This document shows, one piece after another, positions 59,401 through 64,000 of a stretch of 64,000 bases of DNA. The DNA is taken from NCBI GenBank assembly GCA_965153455.1, contig OZ234493.1, forward strand, positions 28,386,213 to 28,450,212. The letters run 5' to 3'. Positions within the stretch are counted from its first letter, which is position 1. Every line of letters starts with the position of its first letter. A program made the position numbers and the translations under genes. The notes under the pieces are model-generated. The model had not been told where the DNA came from. It searched no databases and worked only from the letters and a program-made list of their open reading frames with translations. Origin of the DNA: Sphagnum compactum (taxonomy: Eukaryota > Bryophyta > Sphagnopsida > Sphagnales).

Positions 59401-61849
59401 AAATTATCGACCATGGATGTAGGTACATTATTATAAAAATTTGTTTAAATGTTTGTGTTCAAGTATGAGTGGTTTAGGATAAAACCCCATCCCCAAATAC
59501 TTAGACTTTGGCCTTGTGGTGTAGGTAAAAGGTTTTTAATTTGACACAAACTTGGCATTGACAAGTTATTTAAGTTTTGTAATGATTGACATAAGACTTT
59601 TTGGATTTCATAAAATTGTAGAATATACATGATTCAGGACAAAACATCCACCAAAATTGGGGATTCATTTTGTTTATGTTTGTATAATATACATCTACTA
59701 CTAAGGATTATTGAGACTTTATTAAATTGACTTGATGTTGAACATGGTGAAGCTAAATAATGTTGTTGCATGTTATATGGCACATTACATTAATAATCAT
59801 ATGAACCATTGCCAAAGAAAATTTGAGGTTTGGAGTTTCAAAATTATTATTCTTTGTTTCCAATCATTTGCAATGCTAGGAACAAAACAGGTTAAAAGAT
59901 TAACTTGAAATAAATTAAAATTACTCAATACAATATGTTTTGGGAATGTTATTAATAACTTGGAAATATTTTTCATTATAATAAAAATATACGCAAAAGG
60001 AAAAGGACTTAAGTTGAAGAGCAACAATTTACCCATTAAGGGGATGAACTCAAGGTGAAACCAATACATGACAATAAAAAGAACATGGGTAATAAACAAG
60101 GCTTGAAACTCTTTTTTTCCCCTAGGTTGGTGGTAAAACAAAATTTAACCTAAGTTTTGATTTTTCTTTCATTTTTGTCATCATTATAATGAATGTCATG
60201 CAATAAATTCCCCTTCATGAAATATTTTGTTCTTCACCTTTGTTTATGCAAAAACGACACATCTTTGCCTTGAGTTCACTATCTTTTGCATGTAAACAAA
60301 ATTTAAGGGTGAAAAGGGACTTTAGAGTGAAAAAAGGCCCAAAGACATAGACTTTACTGTGCTCATTTATTTTTGAGTTGGAATCAGGTGTGTTAAACAT
60401 CAAGCCATGCATAGTGGAATTTGATTTCCTTTGGAAATAATTGTTTCTTTAAAAATATTAACCTTTAGTTTTTTGGAGAGCTTGAAATGTATTTGAATGA
60501 ATCCCATGATATAGTCAAATTCCTTCATACCCCAATGGTCCCCAAAAACAATTTGGCATTTTATAATGAATCTAGCTATGACATTGATAGTATATTTTCA
60601 ACTAACATTAGACCAAATGTAGTTTGTGCCTTTGTTGTGGAATTCATACTGTCATTTTATAATGGGAGCCCAAATGCATCCATAATATGAACATGTTTTA
60701 GTGGATTAGTCATTGTTATATGTGTTTGTCACACTTTTTAAATAGGATTTATGGAGGTCTTAGTGTTGACAATGAACCAATTGTATATATCCCCACCTAA
60801 AAGATATTTAATAGATTTGCCTAAGGGGGACATTAAGTTTTAAAATTATAAACTACTTACATCAAACAAGGATTTTGGGTGGTTATTAGATGAAGGAATT
60901 TTTTTTCCCCACCCTATTATTACTGAATTTTTAAATATTTAGTCACCTTATATTTATACAAAAAAATCATCCAATTTCAGTACTTTGTATTCATTTAAAA
61001 TTTAAAATTTAACAAGCTTGAAACTAAAAAAGAAATCAAGATTGATTTTTTAGAAGTGGAGATCACTTGCACAGTGAGAGATGGGACATGTAAGAGTAAT
61101 TACCTCAATGCCTTTTGACAATTTCCTTTGCTACATGCAAGGTTGGCAAATTTTATGACTAATGCAATTTCCATCATAGGTTAGACATATGAGATTTTGG
61201 GATTAAACAACAACAATTTCCAATACAGTTTGATATACTAATTTTTGCCAATGCAAATTTAAGTTTTAGTTCATTCTTAATACACAAGTTGATCAATAGA
61301 AATAGGAATAAAACAAGGAACCTAACCTAACAACATTTCCTATCATCTTCCAATATAACATGTTTAACACCTCACATGGTCATAGTAAAATATAAATTGA
61401 TTTCTCCTTACTCATTGTATATGATGGGGCCTAATATATTTATTATGATGTTCTTAACTTTGCACATCATGTTGATGTTGTTGATGATTCCTTATGACCC
61501 AATACCATTGTCTCATAAACCATGTGAAACAATCACGCAAAAAATATGAACTTCATAATTGATTGTTTAGTGAGTTAAACAATAAACCATATTTAAATTA
61601 TGAATGAGAGATGGAAATGAAACAAAGGCACATGAATCAAAGTATAGTTATCATTATAAGACAAAGTCGAACAAGCTTGTTTCCAAAGGAGTAATCGACA
61701 ATTAAATAAAAATTCCATTGATAATAGGCAAAGGATGTTGAATTTAATTAGACAAATGGAAAACAATACAAGAGCTTTCAAGTTAAAAGTTCCTAATCTA
61801 TTAATTAAACTTGTAACAATTAATGCCAAAAATGTTTAGTACATATGTC

Positions 61850-61880
<31 letters not shown>

Positions 61881-64000
61881 AGTATCCTCTATATTTACTT
61901 TATTTTATTTTTCAAATTGAACATAACCCTATTATATATTTAACTAAATTAAATTTTTACCCAACAACCAATATGTGAGATGCTATATTTTTACTCAAAT
62001 ATTTTGTAAATTAAAAAAGAATGTCCCCCCTTGGTAGATATGCTACCTTATCACTAATACATGAAGTCATTGGTAGATTTTTCAACCTTGAAAATTGCTA
62101 ACAAGTCAAACATTTCATTGTGTAAAATTTACCCAAATGATTGGAAAATCATGGCATTGCAAATTTGTGCATACATCTTGTAAAAATGTGGTCAATTTGT
62201 GACTAAATGAAGCACCTAATGTTTTGTTTATGCCATCATTTTCACCTTGATATCATAACAAAGTTGTTAGTGTTATATCTTTATCAATTGCTACCTTTGT
62301 CCTTTGTATCATTTTTAATAAAAAATCCACTAGTCATTCTTCCATTTTGACATTTGTGACACCAAATTAATTGCTATTTTTTTTAATTTTATGAACTTGG
62401 TTTTGTACATGTAAAGTCTAAGGAGTGATGCTACAACTACCAGGCTTGGTCCAACACCAATGGGTTTGCATATTCAATATAAATATAATCAATTAACTCT
62501 ATGGATCAACGCAACAATCTTTTGATATAAATTTGTGTTGGTTAAAGTCAAAACTAATTAACTTGTCATCTAAAAGAATTGGGTGTTCTTGTAGGTATAA
62601 TAAATTCATTTGTGTGAGATTTTCAATAAGCACTGTCCAAGTGGGTCCAACCATGTAGTATAATGAGCCACACCCACCCCTTAAGCAATTATTTAAGTTG
62701 TGCTTATTCTTGAAATATTTCAAATAAAATATTTAGAAAATATTTAATTAAAAATACTATTATATGTTAAGGTTTGTGTTAAAATTTTGTCATTTTCAAG
62801 TCTTTCAAAGTTGTAATTGTGTTTTTCTACTTTAAAATTACTTCAAAACATTGAAACTTCCACAACTTTCAAAGTGTTTTTGAACATTTCTTAGTGATTA
62901 GATTGATGTTAAACTTTTGGGATATGTGTATCAGTATATTAAAATTAAAATTGCTTACAAACAATTCCATTTGTAGGGCTCCTTTTTCCCCTAAAATGTT
63001 AGATATACAAAATTAAGGAGTGGTTACAATTGTTTTGATACTTGTTTACAAAATTGCACTCAAGTATGTATGACATTTATAAATTATGTACAATTCATGA
63101 AACATCATTAATCAATTAAATGAAGCTCTAAAAGATTTTTTTTTTGTTGAAAATAATTTTTTTTTCTTGACAAGATGAGAAGGAAGTGCACATGTCAATA
63201 TCGTGATGTGGTAGTCTAATTGTGTTAACATGTACCAAAACAATTGTAACCATTATTTAATATTTCACAATGTAAAATAATAATTTAATTTAATGTTAAA
63301 GTTTTTGGATATACTTATATCACAACATTCATAAGATATCATTAGAACATGTGAACAAATTTGAAACCAATTTAATTAATAAAAAAATACCCATAAAGTT
63401 TTTCAAGGCTTTGTAACTAGTGCTTTTAAATAGAAAACGACTTGTAAAATGACTTGTTCAAATATTCGAATGTGACATATTCTTGGAAATTTTAAAATAG
63501 AAACCATAGAATAATACTATATATATAATTTTTAAAAATTAAATATATATTTTAAGAATATTCCAAATTAAGTATTTGCTAAAGGGGCATGGTTGGATTT
63601 TATTAACATGGTTGGACCCATAGAAGTTCATGAACTTTCCACTCAAGAGCTAAATTGATAACTTAACAATGGAACTTTGCATGACATCCTTATGTACAAC
63701 ACCATCCCACATCTTGTCTTGTATACATGGCCATCAATTGTTTCAAATTTCAATCCACGTTTTTTAGACATATTGTTATATCTTGTCAAGATTTTTAGAC
63801 TAACATTATCATTTGCCATTGTGGGGATTGCCATTCCAAGATAAGCACAATTGGTTGACATTGTGAATAATCAAGAATATGTGTAATTTCTTGACCCACC
63901 ACTTATAAAGAAGAATAGAGGTGATGTGATTACTTTCCCTCTAATGTTTTCCTTCATTTTTGTTTTAATAGAGGTACCTATTAATTGTGAAATACACACA
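53478..64000. other. AT-rich intergenic DNA, no gene seen
   Basis: Over 10 kb without a recognisable gene or intact element. Open frames near 54447, 55285, 56094, 59797 and 61593 have A/T-driven composition. A TA microsatellite lies at 61852-61881. Frequent CACAT and CAAAT words and long A/T runs suggest very old decayed repeats. Confidence 0.6.
61852..61881. repeat. (TA)n microsatellite
   Basis: Fourteen or so TA units. Confidence 0.9.

Overview
This is a land-plant nuclear segment that is mostly transposable-element debris. The evidence is plant-type Ty1/copia and Ty3/gypsy elements primed by initiator-Met tRNA, Helitrons, Tourist-like MITEs, a double B-box gene and a secreted plant-type LRR gene, all in AT-rich, gene-poor DNA. 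Two supported host genes in 64 kb suggest a large genome. The element families would fit a fern, lycophyte or gymnosperm, but I cannot name the species.

Layout: 1-3.97 kb is AT-rich and geneless. At 3969-10106 lies a full-length copia element on the minus strand. Its two 313-bp LTRs look identical, so it is very young, but one frameshift splits gag and a catalytic RNase H Asp reads as Gly. At 10.1-15.4 kb there is a family of CCTAGGGAA-rich fold-back repeats, one copy of which appears to be interrupted by an internally deleted LINE (13188-15301). At 15893-23447 is a full-length but dead gypsy element on the plus strand, with 741-bp LTRs, a TAGTG target duplication, in-frame stops and at least two frameshifts. 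Its LTR differences are all transitions. Its Gag region begins with an unusual stretch holding two copies of the same motif.

At 23971-31304 is a head-to-tail array of three non-autonomous Helitron units on the minus strand, bounded by a TC 5' end at 31304 and a hairpin plus CTAG 3' end at 23971. It carries a captured ABCG-transporter exon, a 22-bp minisatellite and GC-rich sequence of unknown origin. No Rep/helicase gene is present.

The host genes lie at 35.0-41.1 kb. The first is a two-exon secreted LRR protein on the plus strand (signal peptide in exon 1). The second is a three-exon double B-box (BBX) transcriptional regulator on the minus strand. They are convergent, about 2 kb apart. From 41 to 64 kb the DNA is AT-rich and geneless, with a recent 206-bp tandem duplication, two Tourist-like MITE families with intact TAA/TTA target duplications, other dispersed repeats and microsatellites. 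No rRNA, tRNA, CRISPR or bacterial-type operon was seen.
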